DNA of 64,000 bases from Venatoribacter pacificus (GCF_025318105.1 NZ_JAOANI010000028.1:62001-126000); one strand, 5' to 3'. Positions 16,525-25,965 are shown, numbered from the stretch's first letter. Numbers and translations: made by a program. Notes: a model not told the origin generated them from the sequence alone.

Positions 16525-17775
16525 ATGAATCCTCTCCAACAGATTGCTGAGTTATTCAGCACGATATTGTCGGCACAATTTGGCAGCCTGTCGCTGGATG
16601 AGCTGATGTCCGGTGAGTATCAGGTTGGCTTTGCCAGTCTGGACTTTTTCTCATTAGAGCCCTTCGCCCAATACCTTCATCATGTTCCACAGGAACGCTG
16701 CGCGATTTACCCGTCGGTCGATGAGATGGACACAACAGCGGATGGCATCATTGTGGTGGCGATGAAGGAAGGGCAGTTACGTGCCAGTAAGTGGCTGATG
16801 GGGGACGACGTCAGCTATGACACGGCGTTTTATCAGGTTGGCGACTGGGCCTGCCGTCAGCAGATTTATCGCAACGGAGATGACGTTAAACCCATTGTTA
16901 TCGAGTTTCTGAAAAAAGATGCCGAGGGTTATCCGCTTACTTTTATCACTGCCCGTGAATACGGTGTAAAAGTCAGTGATTATGAGTGGAGTGCCGCAGG
17001 TGTGCGCATTATTGAGCGTTCCGCTCGCATGCCAGACGTCGGTGTTGCACCTGAGCTGACGCCGTATATGGAAAGTCTGGTTGAATTCAGTGTTGATGGT
17101 GAGGTTGAGGTTATCCGCAACCTGACGCAGAACAGCATTGTCTATGACCGCTCGTACGAAGCGCTGTCACTGCAGGAGATGCTGGAGCAGGCGCGCTCAG
17201 CCCTGCACGATAAGATTCTGGCGGATCTGCAGGCGGCACCGGTTGCCAATACCGTTGGCTGTTTCCTGTTCGAATACTCAGACCAGGGGCCTTTACCGCC
17301 GACCATCGCGCTGATTCAGCCGCATGAGATAACAGATAGCGGCGATGATTACCCACTGCTGTGGCTGAATGCGCCGGACTGTGAACTCTTTACCGAGGAT
17401 GATTTCGACGGCATCCGCCTGCATGGTGAGCATGATGCGTTGTTTGACCGTATCAATGCTCAGATCGAGGAGCTGGATTACGAACAGGCCGAGCAGATCA
17501 TGGTCGATTTTTATCTGACTCTGTGTCGCCAGCTTGAAACATCACTGCGTGCGTCCCGCCTGCTGACTGTTACGGCTGATTTTTTTGTCACCGCCCGCGA
17601 GTTTTCCGCCTGCAACGAAGCCACTTTTCTGCAGCAACTGTGGCCGCAGGAACGCTGGCAGCCACTGGCGGCGGCGCTTGAGCAATTTGAGGCGGCTCAG
17701 GCAAAGTGGCAGGAGGAGATGATCCGCAGCATCGGTCGGGAGAGTGGCCACGCCGGTATGGACAGTAGCCAATAG
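16525..17775 (+). CDS. Unknown 416-residue cytoplasmic protein
   Basis: I do not recognise this family. The protein has no signal peptide or membrane segment, is acidic, and appears mixed alpha/beta with a helical C-terminal third (about 310-410, rich in Glu, Gln and Ala). A strong ribosome site (AAGGAG, seven bases before ATG) and normal codon use support it as a real gene. It sits between pgk and fba on the same strand, 70 bp before fba, so it may be expressed with fba, although a possible -10 (TAGAAT, 17812-17817) lies between. A link with glycolysis is position-based only. Confidence 0.7.
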   Translation: MNPLQQIAELFSTILSAQFGSLSLDELMSGEYQVGFASLDFFSLEPFAQYLHHVPQERCAIYPSVDEMDTTADGIIVVAMKEGQLRASKWLMGDDVSYDTAFYQVGDWACRQQIYRNGDDVKPIVIEFLKKDAEGYPLTFITAREYGVKVSDYEWSAAGVRIIERSARMPDVGVAPELTPYMESLVEFSVDGEVEVIRNLTQNSIVYDRSYEALSLQEMLEQARSALHDKILADLQAAPVANTVGCFLFEYSDQGPLPPTIALIQPHEITDSGDDYPLLWLNAPDCELFTEDDFDGIRLHGEHDALFDRINAQIEELDYEQAEQIMVDFYLTLCRQLETSLRASRLLTVTADFFVTAREFSACNEATFLQQLWPQERWQPLAAALEQFEAAQAKWQEEMIRSIGRESGHAGMDSSQ

Positions 17776-17844
17776 CCGTTTCTATCCACAACATAAGCCG
17801 TTAGAATAGCGGCCAGCCAATTTTCACAGTTAAGGTATTTTGAC

Positions 17845-18909
17845 ATGGCATTAATCAGCATGCGTCAGATGCTGGATCACGCCGCCGAATTCGGCTACGG
17901 CGTACCGGCATTTAATGTGAACAACCTGGAACAGATGCGCGCCATCATGGAAGCCGCCGACAAGACCGATTCTCCGGTGATTGTTCAGGCGTCTGCCGGT
18001 GCCCGCAAATACGCAGGTGCACCGTTCCTGCGTCACCTGATTCTGGCCGCGATTGAAGAGTTTCCGCATATTCCGGTGTGTATGCACCAGGATCACGGTA
18101 CCTCTCCGGACGTCTGTCAGCGTTCTATCCAGCTGGGCTTCAGCTCAGTGATGATGGATGGCTCTCTGGGTGAAGACGGTAAAACCCCAACCAGCTATGA
18201 CTACAACGTTGATGTGACCAAGCGCACCGTCGATATGGCGCACGCCTGTGGTGTATCAGTCGAAGGCGAACTGGGTTGTCTGGGTTCGCTGGAAACCGGT
18301 ATGGCCGGTGAAGAAGATGGCATCGGCGCAGAAGGTGTACTGGATCACAGCCAGATGCTGACCGATCCGGAAGAAGCGGCTGACTTTGTTAAGCGTACTC
18401 AGGTCGATGCTCTGGCGATTGCCATCGGCACCAGCCACGGCGCGTACAAATTCACCAAACCACCAACAGGGGATATCCTGGCGATTGATCGCATCAAGGA
18501 AATCCACAAGCGTATTCCGAACACGCATCTGGTGATGCACGGTTCTTCTTCTGTACCGCAGGAATGGCTGGCGATTATTAACCAGTACGGCGGCGACATT
18601 AAAGAAACCTACGGTGTGCCGGTTGAAGAAATCGTGGAAGGCATTAAGCACGGCGTGCGTAAAGTGAACATCGATACCGACCTGCGTCTGGCCTCTACCG
18701 GTGCGATGCGTCGTATGATGGCTGAACACCCAAGCGAGTTCGATCCGCGTAAATTCTTCGCCCAGACCGTGACCGCAATGCGCGATATCTGTATCGCCCG
18801 TTACGAAGCCTTCGGTACTGCTGGTAACGCTTCTAAGATCAAACCGATCTCTCTGGACAATATGTTCCTGCGTTACGCGAGTGGCGAACTGAATGCCAAA
18901 GTAAACTGA
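17845..18909 (+). CDS. fba: Class II fructose-bisphosphate aldolase
   Basis: The 354-residue zinc enzyme cleaves fructose 1,6-bisphosphate to two triose phosphates, or runs in reverse. It is of the longer Calvin-cycle/Pseudomonas subtype. Zinc-site and substrate blocks are visible: MHQDHGTSPD, a VEGELGCLGSLETG segment, and MHGSSSVP. AAGG lies nine bases before the ATG. Aldolase and pgk on the same strand are a usual neighbourhood. A terminator follows. Confidence 0.96.
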   Translation: MALISMRQMLDHAAEFGYGVPAFNVNNLEQMRAIMEAADKTDSPVIVQASAGARKYAGAPFLRHLILAAIEEFPHIPVCMHQDHGTSPDVCQRSIQLGFSSVMMDGSLGEDGKTPTSYDYNVDVTKRTVDMAHACGVSVEGELGCLGSLETGMAGEEDGIGAEGVLDHSQMLTDPEEAADFVKRTQVDALAIAIGTSHGAYKFTKPPTGDILAIDRIKEIHKRIPNTHLVMHGSSSVPQEWLAIINQYGGDIKETYGVPVEEIVEGIKHGVRKVNIDTDLRLASTGAMRRMMAEHPSEFDPRKFFAQTVTAMRDICIARYEAFGTAGNASKIKPISLDNMFLRYASGELNAKVN

Positions 18910-18940
18910 GCGCCTGAGCGTTTATTTACCGGCTAAATAA

Positions 18941-18965
18941 AAACCCGCGCAAGCGGGTTTTTTTA
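18941..18965. terminator. Bidirectional terminator between fba and the convergent gene
   Basis: AAACCCGC (18941-18948) pairs with GCGGGTTT (18953-18960), with a T run to 18965 on the + strand and A's before it for the minus strand. Confidence 0.85.
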
Positions 18966-18996
18966 TTTCTTTAATGCTTACCGGGCTTTATTCCGA

Positions 18997-19365
18997 TCAA
19001 AGCCATTGGTTTACGTCATTGCATTTGGCGGTATTTTTAAATTCTTCGCTCAGCGTTGTCTGATAGGCCTCGCCGGCACACTCACCAACTTTGGTTCCCC
19101 AGTACGAACCGTCGGTTGGTTGCTGGAATACCGGCGGAAATTGCGCTGAAAATTGTTGCAGGCAGTGCTTGGTCGTCTGGCTGGACGTCTGCAGGCACTG
19201 TGCTTCGCTGACATCAAAACATTGGCGGAAGAATTGTTGCGGCTGGCAAAACGCATTGGGCAGTGCGGTGGTCATGGCGTTCGTCCATGCATCGCGGCCC
19301 ACTTCGAGTGCTTCACTGGCGGGAATCAGCGTCGCCAGCAGAATAAAGCCCAGCGGTCGTTTCAT
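18997..19365 (-). CDS. Exported cysteine-rich small protein
   Basis: The 122-residue product has a signal peptide (1-19, ending SEA) and a mature part with six cysteines (40, 49, 57, 68, 96, 115), suggesting three disulfides in the periplasm. AGGA lies eight bases before the ATG at 19365; the ATG three codons earlier overlaps that site. No family is recognised. It is alone on its strand. Confidence 0.6.
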   Translation of the reverse strand: MKRPLGFILLATLIPASEALEVGRDAWTNAMTTALPNAFCQPQQFFRQCFDVSEAQCLQTSSQTTKHCLQQFSAQFPPVFQQPTDGSYWGTKVGECAGEAYQTTLSEEFKNTAKCNDVNQWL

Positions 19366-19922
19366 GGCGTGCATCCTGTGTAAAAAGTTCAGTGTGATCG
19401 TAGCAGCACAGATCCGTGCCGGCGCACAATATTCTTAGCCAATAAGAATATCAGTATCTTACCGCTACAGAATACATACTGAGCGCAAGAGTGAAAAATC
19501 GCCGTGGTTGCTGCTCGTTTATTATTTCCATAAATCGGTTAATTCCATGATTATCTGGCTTTTTTTGCTTTCAGGTATGGTCTGACCAATACGGAAAATC
19601 ACGGCATAATTAATATCTGTGTTATTAAGTATGGTCCAAAAAAGTCGCCGTATTCACCGTTTGGGACAGTTTGAAATTAATCCGCCCCCATTCAGGCCAA
19701 GTGCCGGAGTACGTATTGTCGTAGACCATTCTCAGTTATTAGTCTTAGCGCATCACGGTCGTCGTGACGGTTTTAAAAAATAAAAAACACGCTCGTTATT
19801 CATTGTACAGACCCTGGTTTACGACTCAGGGCTACGGCTCAGAGTCGTAACCGCATTGCAATGCGGTATTCACAATGCTGTGCGAGTTTAGAGAGACCAA
19901 AAAACACACAGGCGAATCCACT
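19366..19922. other. Intergenic region with three dyads, no firm gene
   Basis: This 557-bp stretch is more AT-rich than its surroundings. It holds a 9-bp inverted repeat ATATTCTTA/TAAGAATAT (19429-19451), an inverted repeat TTACGACTC/GAGTCGTAA (19819-19850) and directly after it an 18-bp perfect palindrome ACCGCATTGCAATGCGGT (19850-19867), close to the start of the next gene. The last two are placed to regulate the secreted hydrolase. Confidence 0.6.
19631..19783 (+). CDS. Possible 50-residue basic peptide
   Basis: An open frame starting MVQKSRRIHRLG and ending DGFKK lies in the AT-rich intergenic space. It has no clear ribosome site and no recognised family, so it may be chance. Confidence 0.15.
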   Translation: MVQKSRRIHRLGQFEINPPPFRPSAGVRIVVDHSQLLVLAHHGRRDGFKK

Positions 19923-20954
19923 ATGAAACACACTCTGGCCCTTTCTGTCAGCGCAGCACTGACTCTCGGTGCAATGAATGCTGAAGCATTCACTCAGCCA
20001 ACCCATAAGCGCATTGTAAAAGATGCCATCAGCTATATGGCGGCGCACCCGGATACCACCGAATACAACAAACTGGCTGCTGCAGCACAGGCCGCCGGTT
20101 ACAGCATGGAGCAATTTGCTGAAGTTCTGGGGCAGGGTGCTTACGATGTGGATGACTTTGCCGATACGTTTATTTGTGGTGCGGTCACCGGTGACTGTGT
20201 TGAAGCGCCGGTATGGGGCGCGGGCGCGTCTATCGTTAAGTACACCTCTTACTGGCACTTCCAGAACCACACCCGCGGTGGTGATGCCCATGGTAATGAT
20301 CTGGGCGGTTATAACTACGACCTGCTGACTGTCTGGGGTGCTGTGGATAATCTGGCCGCCACCTGGCTGGTGGGCGATCACCTGGATGATGGCAAAGGCG
20401 GTATGACCGGCTGGTGCTTCTTCTGGTCGTGTTCAGAAGACTCCGAATACAACAGCTACGGTATTACCGAAGCGAACTACCGTCAGGGCAGCAGCTCCAA
20501 TAAAAATATGTATAAGGATTTCGAAAAAATCCCGTTCCAGCCAATCGATAACCTCGGTCAGCATTGGTACAACGAATTCTGGAAAAACCCGACCGCACAG
20601 ATGCTGGGTTTCACTCTGCACACCACCGACCTGCTGCAACCGCATCACACCTGGACCACCTCTGACCTGAACCATTCCGGCTGGGAAGGTTGGGTAGAAG
20701 ACAATTACACCGCGCTGGATCTGAATAACGATTCGCTGGTGACCAATGCGCTGAACAGCTTTACTCCGGTACCGGCTAATCAGAAAGACATTCGTCCGCT
20801 GCTGACCCAGGGCGGGGCGATCTCTTACAGCCAGGGCGGTATCGTGCTGAGCAGCACGTCAGCCAGTGACCGCACCCAGGTAGCACAAGTGGTTATTCCA
20901 CACGCCATCGCTATGACGGTGCATGTGCTGAACCATGCTGCCAATCGTTTTTAA
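19923..20954 (+). CDS. Secreted zinc phospholipase C / S1-P1 nuclease-like enzyme
   Basis: The 343-residue protein has a signal peptide (1-22, ending AEA). The mature part fits the all-helical zinc-dependent phospholipase C/P1 nuclease fold: THKRI with His28, an acidic DVDDFAD (75-81), WHFQNH (111-116), then LHTTDLLQPHH (232-242), which resembles the H-x2-D...P-x-H signature, and HSGWEGWVED (251-260) with a His and Glu in the place of the last ligands. The substrate (phospholipid or nucleic acid) cannot be told. The ATG at 19923 is chosen from the signal peptide; no strong ribosome site is seen. A parvulin and an anchored helical protein follow after a terminator. Confidence 0.65.
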   Translation: MKHTLALSVSAALTLGAMNAEAFTQPTHKRIVKDAISYMAAHPDTTEYNKLAAAAQAAGYSMEQFAEVLGQGAYDVDDFADTFICGAVTGDCVEAPVWGAGASIVKYTSYWHFQNHTRGGDAHGNDLGGYNYDLLTVWGAVDNLAATWLVGDHLDDGKGGMTGWCFFWSCSEDSEYNSYGITEANYRQGSSSNKNMYKDFEKIPFQPIDNLGQHWYNEFWKNPTAQMLGFTLHTTDLLQPHHTWTTSDLNHSGWEGWVEDNYTALDLNNDSLVTNALNSFTPVPANQKDIRPLLTQGGAISYSQGGIVLSSTSASDRTQVAQVVIPHAIAMTVHVLNHAANRF

Positions 20955-21077
20955 AGGATAGTGGCAATGGCATCTTAAAAAGGATGCCGCTGCCCACGAT
21001 CACAAAGGTTGCCCCGCTATGGATTGTCAGGGCAGCCGTTGTGAAGGCCCCACTCTGAAATTTTTTTCAGGTGTTTG

Positions 21078-21115
21078 GCAGGATGATTTGCGTGAGGATC
21101 ATCCTGCTTTTTTTT
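21078..21115 (+). terminator. Rho-independent terminator
   Basis: A 10-bp stem (21078-21087 with 21098-21107) is followed by eight T. It separates the secreted hydrolase gene from the foldase gene. The 21000-21070 stretch shows nothing else. Confidence 0.88.
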
Positions 21116-21189
21116 GCCCGGAAAAAGACTTTGTCATTCATACCGGTCATTATTCCAGTTAACACCGCCACCGGATCTGTAACGAAGCC

Positions 21190-22530
21190 ATGAAAAAATA
21201 CGCCGTATTCTTTGCCGTTATGCTGTCTTTTCTGTTGCCTGCTCAGGCCTCGGCAGGCATTCAGTACAGTCTTGAACATGAAGAGCAGATTGCCCGTGTC
21301 GGCGATCTTCCCCTGAGTCGTACCCTGCTGGATATTTTTCTGCACAAGCAACAAAAAGCGGCACAGGCCAGTGGCCGGACTCTGACCCTGCAAACCATTC
21401 TGCAACAATTACTCGATGATGCCTTAATGGCGGATTACGCCCGTACCCATCTCAGTGCAGAGCAGCTGAATCCGGAAAACCGCGTGGCATTTGCCGCCAG
21501 TGTTGAACGCCATAACCGGCTGGTATCGTTGCTGCGTGATTATTTTAACGATCAGATTGTCGCCAGCGTCAATGCGTTGCCGGGCAATAATTTCTCCAGT
21601 CTGGTGCAGTGGAATCCTGAACTGAATGTGGAGCGTCTGAATGCGCTGATTAAACTGCAGCCAGGGCTGACCATTGATCTGACAGCGGAACAGAAAACCG
21701 CGGCGGCCGGTTTTGCCGTGCTGAACACGGAACTGGCAGAAGGCGGCAACGTCAGTCTGCTGGATATTTATCAGCGTCAGAATGTGCAGGGCCGTCTGGC
21801 GCTGCAAAGCGGTAACCTCGATTATTTACAACAGCAGACAAGGTTATACGTCGGTGGTCTGTACGTACTGAACTGGAGTAAAAAACAGCTCTCTGCTGAA
21901 GACTGGCAGGCGCTGCAGCAGGTGATTCTGAATCAGGAACATCGTCTGCGCTTAATGGAAAGTATGGGTATTAATATGGATATCCATGATGATAATTCGG
22001 CCCTGCGCGCACGTGCAGCCACCATTACCGACGCCGAATTGCGTGCCGGCTACGACGAACATAAAGACGATTTCCGCGTGGTCGAGCGCGCTAAAGTGCG
22101 CCATATTCGCCTGGCTGATCAGGCTCAGGCCGATGCTGTTGTGGCCGAAATTCGCGGCGGCTTATCCTTTGCCGATGCCGTTAAGCGCTATTCGATTGCC
22201 GCCGATAAAGACAACGGCGGCGAACTGGGCTGGCTTAAGCGCGGCGAAAAAGACCGCACCTGGTTGCACTCGGTGGCCTTTGTACAACCTGAAGGGCAGG
22301 TGTCACCGGCATTTCGCAGTCCACAGAATGAAGGCGATGTGGTGTACGAAATTCTCTGGGTGGATGAGCGGGTGGATGGTTATTTACCGCTGAGCGACGA
22401 AGGCGTGCGTTATGAACTCTCACACGAACTGGCGCGGGCAGCACTGCAGCAGGATTTACAGACGCTGCAGAAAAAACTGCGTAACGAAGCCAATATCCAG
22501 CTTAACCGTCGCCTGAAGCCACAGAGCTGA
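21190..22530 (+). CDS. Periplasmic parvulin-type peptidyl-prolyl isomerase
   Basis: The 446-residue protein has a signal peptide (1-22) and a long helical region (about 28-295). A PpiC/rotamase domain follows at about 299-396, with the family landmark GGELGW (343-348), and a helical tail closes the protein. The layout resembles SurA/PrsA/PpiD-type folding helpers that isomerise proline bonds and chaperone exported proteins. The next gene starts eight bases later, so the two are cotranscribed. Lying next to a secreted enzyme suggests it may help that enzyme fold, but a general role is possible. Confidence 0.8.
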   Translation: MKKYAVFFAVMLSFLLPAQASAGIQYSLEHEEQIARVGDLPLSRTLLDIFLHKQQKAAQASGRTLTLQTILQQLLDDALMADYARTHLSAEQLNPENRVAFAASVERHNRLVSLLRDYFNDQIVASVNALPGNNFSSLVQWNPELNVERLNALIKLQPGLTIDLTAEQKTAAAGFAVLNTELAEGGNVSLLDIYQRQNVQGRLALQSGNLDYLQQQTRLYVGGLYVLNWSKKQLSAEDWQALQQVILNQEHRLRLMESMGINMDIHDDNSALRARAATITDAELRAGYDEHKDDFRVVERAKVRHIRLADQAQADAVVAEIRGGLSFADAVKRYSIAADKDNGGELGWLKRGEKDRTWLHSVAFVQPEGQVSPAFRSPQNEGDVVYEILWVDERVDGYLPLSDEGVRYELSHELARAALQQDLQTLQKKLRNEANIQLNRRLKPQS

Positions 22531-22538
22531 GGGGCATT

Positions 22539-23174
22539 ATGAAGGCAACATGGATAAACGTTCTGCTGCTGAGTGGCGGTGCGGGTCTGATTGCGGCTTT
22601 GTTATGGCTGCGTCAGGTGGATGTGCTGGTGGGGGAGAATCATGCTCTGCCGCAGACAGAGGAGCCGGTTTACACACCAACGGTTGTGCCGCCATTGCAG
22701 GCACCGGCTGCGCCGGATTCTGCGAAGGGAAAAACCGCAGACAGCGCCATCCATGATCTGGATAACAGCGAACTGGACGCCTGGTTGCCACGGCTGAACC
22801 GCGATGCCATTGCCAGTATGCAGGCGGCGCGGATTAACGGCGACCCGCGTGCGCCCAAACTCTCTCCCTCGCGTCCGCGGGAAATGCCGACGGCTGAAGA
22901 GCTGGCCGATGAAGAGCAATACCTCGCCTATGAACAGCGTCAGGAAAAACGTATGTTCCGCGCCTTTGTTGAAGCCAGTAAACAGAAAACGGCATTGATT
23001 CAGCAATACATTGATCAGGCAGAGGCGGGCGGTATCAGCGAAGAAGAGGTCGCCTTTGCGCGGGAAAAAATCCGCAAAATTGAAGCAATGGCCCTCAAGC
23101 TGCAGCAGGAAAACCCGGATATTATGCAGGAGTCCTTTAAACCGGAAGATAACTGGTTACCGGCTGTTAATTAG
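22539..23174 (+). CDS. Unknown membrane-anchored helical protein
   Basis: This 211-residue protein has one N-terminal membrane segment (about 5-24), a Pro/Ala-rich linker (39-62) and a charged, strongly helical C-terminal half (about 115-200), probably in the periplasm. No family motif is recognised. It begins eight bases after the parvulin gene. The layout (anchor, proline linker, helical body) is like lipase-specific foldases, but their RxxFDY motif is absent. Confidence 0.6.
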   Translation: MKATWINVLLLSGGAGLIAALLWLRQVDVLVGENHALPQTEEPVYTPTVVPPLQAPAAPDSAKGKTADSAIHDLDNSELDAWLPRLNRDAIASMQAARINGDPRAPKLSPSRPREMPTAEELADEEQYLAYEQRQEKRMFRAFVEASKQKTALIQQYIDQAEAGGISEEEVAFAREKIRKIEAMALKLQQENPDIMQESFKPEDNWLPAVN

Positions 23175-23336
23175 CCATTCATTCATCGCAGAACAGAAGA
23201 AAAAACGAAACAAGAAAACGGAACAAAGGGCTGTCAGCCGGGCTGAGCAGCACCTTTGCCAAAGAGTGGATTACTGAGACTATCGAACTCGTTAAAGCCG
23301 GACAATACGAATTTAAGCTTAGGAATGCCTTCGCTC

Positions 23337-24950
23337 TCAGTTCACATTAAATACCAGCAGTGCCTGTCGCTGCTGTTCCGCCAGACCAGCCAGTTCATGG
23401 CTGAGTTGTTTGGTGTCGTTGGCCTTTTCTTCGGTGCGGCGTGATTGCTGCGTCACTTCTGCGCTGCGGCTCTGGATGCTCTGGCTTAACTGCAATTGTT
23501 CACCGCTCAGGCGCGACACACTCTCGCTGGTCTGACGCATAGCCTCCACGGATTGCTGGATGGCATGCAGCGCATCACCGGCCTGTTGCGCATGGCTCAC
23601 CATCTGCTCACTCAATTGATTCACTCCGGCCAGATCGCTGGCGGTGTGATTGGCTCCCTGCTGCAGATCGTCCACCAGTTGCTGAATCTCGCGGGTAGAG
23701 GCCGAGGTACGGCTGGCCAGCGTGCGCACTTCGTCGGCGACCACGGCAAAACCGCGCCCCTGCTCACCGGCCCGGGCGGCTTCAATCGCGGCATTCAGTG
23801 CCAGCAGATTAGTTTGTTCGGCAATGCTGTTGATGACATCCAGCACTTTGCCGATATTTTCCGAATGGCGCCGTAACGACTCGGCTTCAGCGGCGGCTTG
23901 TTGTACCTGCACCCCTGAACGACCGATCGCGCCGACCAGCTGTTGCACGGTGGCACTACCTTCGTTTACCCGCGAGGCGGCTTCTAGCGTTGCTGCTTCT
24001 GCACTCTGAGCCACATCGCGAACTTCCTCTGCTGCGGCGGCCACGCGCTCCATCTGCTGACCATTGGTAGCCGCTTCCTGCACCTGCTGCTGTGCCACCT
24101 GGCCGGTTTCCTGCGCCAGTTGCAGCAGCGTTCCGGCGGCGCGGCTGAGATGCTGGCCATTGCTGTGCATACCGCCCAGCGTCGCAGCCATCGTGCCCAG
24201 CATGCTATCGAAGGCTGCAGCCAGTTCACCCAGCTCATCCTCACTGTTGATGCCGGTACGGCGACTCAGATCTTTACTCCGTTCAATATCAATCACATGG
24301 TTACGGATGGCCCGCAGCGGGTTGAGTATGCGGTGGTAACCGAGCCAGCCCAGCGCCAGCATCGCGGCGATGGTGATTGCGGCAATAACGGCAATGGTGC
24401 GGATGGTGGCGCGGGTATCGCTCAGCGCCTGCTGCTGGCCTTCTGCAGCGAGCCCGGTTTGCAGGTTGATCAGCTGGTCGGTTAATTGCAGCATCGGCGC
24501 CAGTTGCGGATACATATCCATGTCGATATAGCTGCCCATGCTGTACGACTCATGCTCGGCAACAAACTGCTGTAAACGGGTAATGACGGCCAGTGCTTTG
24601 TCATAAGCACCGGCCTGCTGACGGATGGCTTCCTGCTCGGTACCGGTCAGGCCGCTGCTCAGATATAGCTGCCAGTTGTTTTCAATCTGCTCTCGCGCCT
24701 GTTGCAGACGTTGGCCAGCGTCATCCCAGAGCAGCATTTGTGCCCGGCTCTGATGAGCAACATCCACCACACCAGTGGCATAAGCCCGGCTTATGCCACT
24801 TAACAGCCATACCGGCTGCATGCGTTGCTCAAATAAGCGCGTGGCGTTATTCACCACCTGGGGCATTTGTTGCCAGACATAAAAGAACATGATGCTGGCC
24901 AGTAAGGCCGGTAAAGCCGCCATTAAAATTAATCGGTGTCGGATACGCAT
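23337..24950 (-). CDS. Methyl-accepting chemotaxis protein
   Basis: The 537-residue chemoreceptor has membrane segments at about 8-28 and 183-204 enclosing a helical periplasmic sensor of the four-helix-bundle type. A HAMP domain (about 205-258) and a long cytoplasmic coiled coil follow. The highly conserved signalling tip, which binds CheA and CheW, is present (EQTNLLALNAAIEAARAGE...FAVVADEVR, roughly 385-420). No other chemotaxis gene lies nearby, and the ligand is unknown. Confidence 0.92.
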   Translation of the reverse strand: MRIRHRLILMAALPALLASIMFFYVWQQMPQVVNNATRLFEQRMQPVWLLSGISRAYATGVVDVAHQSRAQMLLWDDAGQRLQQAREQIENNWQLYLSSGLTGTEQEAIRQQAGAYDKALAVITRLQQFVAEHESYSMGSYIDMDMYPQLAPMLQLTDQLINLQTGLAAEGQQQALSDTRATIRTIAVIAAITIAAMLALGWLGYHRILNPLRAIRNHVIDIERSKDLSRRTGINSEDELGELAAAFDSMLGTMAATLGGMHSNGQHLSRAAGTLLQLAQETGQVAQQQVQEAATNGQQMERVAAAAEEVRDVAQSAEAATLEAASRVNEGSATVQQLVGAIGRSGVQVQQAAAEAESLRRHSENIGKVLDVINSIAEQTNLLALNAAIEAARAGEQGRGFAVVADEVRTLASRTSASTREIQQLVDDLQQGANHTASDLAGVNQLSEQMVSHAQQAGDALHAIQQSVEAMRQTSESVSRLSGEQLQLSQSIQSRSAEVTQQSRRTEEKANDTKQLSHELAGLAEQQRQALLVFNVN

Positions 24951-25235
24951 AAGTGCTGCACTCGTTATTAAGCAAACGTTGTGAAAAGAATAGAAGTTAT
25001 GGCTGCAGCTTTTAGGCGGGGAATATGAAGGTTTTATGACAAAAAGCGGTCGCGCTACAAAGGCGCAACAAGTTTCCTGCGTTTTTATCGCAGCCGTTAC
25101 CGGAGGTTACCGGGCACAACCTGTGGTTACGTAAAGTTGTTGATAAAGGCCGGCGGAAATAAGTGCAAATTAAAGCGGGATATCTGGTGTTTTTTGCAGA
25201 TTGTTTCCAGAAAAACCGTAGGTAATTAATGGAAA

Positions 25236-25264
25236 AATAAAAGGAGGCAAAGCCTCCTTTTATT
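25236..25264 (-). terminator. Rho-independent terminator
   Basis: A 13-bp stem (25236-25248 with 25252-25264) with a three-base loop carries A/T runs on both sides and can work both ways. It ends the NAD(P)-binding protein gene. The remaining part of 24951-25235 shows no supported gene. Confidence 0.85.
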
Positions 25265-25277
25265 GTGGTTACTACTC

Positions 25278-25919
25278 TCAGTAAGCAACACCCATCCGCT
25301 GTTTTGGATGAGCATTATTTTCGGCTTCATCAATCATTGCCACGGCATAGTCCTGTACTGAAATACGGCTCTTGCCTTCGCTGTCGCTGACCAGGCTATC
25401 GCCGCCAGTGCGGTAGTGGCCGCTACGCTCACCGGGGAAGATTTCTGCCGCCGGGCTGATAAAGGTCCAGTTAACGGCGCTGTCGCTGTTGCGGAATACC
25501 GCCAGTGCTTCGCCCTGAGCGGTGGCTTCGCCTTTATACGCCTCCGGAAATTCCGGCAGCGATAACAGGGTGACGCCGGGCGCAACTTCCAGACTGCCGG
25601 CACCACCCACCCACAGCAGACGATTAACTCCGGCTGCCGGTAATTCATTAAGCAGACGCTGAGCAGACGCGGCAACAATCTCATGGTTACCAGCCGCACG
25701 GCCACCGATACTGGCTATCACCAGATCGGCACCGGCAACTGCGGCAGCGATGCTGGCGCTGTCGCCGGTTGTCAGGTCGAGGCTGCGTTTATCGACACCC
25801 GTGGCCGCGATTTTGCTGCTGTTGCGGGCAATGGCGATGACATCGTGGCCGCGGCTTTGTGCTTCCGCTACCAGGGTTGAGCCAATCCAGCCGGTCGCAC
25901 CAATAATTGCAATTTTCAT
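25278..25919 (-). CDS. NAD(P)-binding oxidoreductase-like protein (NmrA/YwnB type)
   Basis: The 213-residue protein starts with the Rossmann motif GATGWIGS (8-15), typical of atypical short-chain dehydrogenases that bind NAD(P). It lacks the usual YxxxK catalytic pair at the expected place and resembles YwnB/YesF-type proteins, which often act as redox sensors or reductases. It is divergent from a LysR regulator, 130 bp apart, which probably controls it. AGAGGAC precedes the ATG. Confidence 0.8.
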   Translation of the reverse strand: MKIAIIGATGWIGSTLVAEAQSRGHDVIAIARNSSKIAATGVDKRSLDLTTGDSASIAAAVAGADLVIASIGGRAAGNHEIVAASAQRLLNELPAAGVNRLLWVGGAGSLEVAPGVTLLSLPEFPEAYKGEATAQGEALAVFRNSDSAVNWTFISPAAEIFPGERSGHYRTGGDSLVSDSEGKSRISVQDYAVAMIDEAENNAHPKQRMGVAY

Positions 25920-25930
25920 AATCTGTCCTC

Positions 25931-25965
25931 TTGTGTTTGAAAGCGGTTGTTTGTGTTTGAATGCG
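25931..25965. promoter_or_regulatory. Direct repeat, possible operator
   Basis: TTGTGTTTGAAAGCG (25931-25945) and TTGTGTTTGAATGCG (25951-25965) repeat with a 20-bp period, two helical turns, between the divergent reductase and LysR genes. The repeats start 12 bases before the reductase ATG. A regulator site is plausible. Confidence 0.4.

Noticed and set aside
19850..19867. 18-bp palindrome as an att site or plasmid origin
   Set aside because: No integrase, phage or replication gene nearby; a regulator site is simpler.
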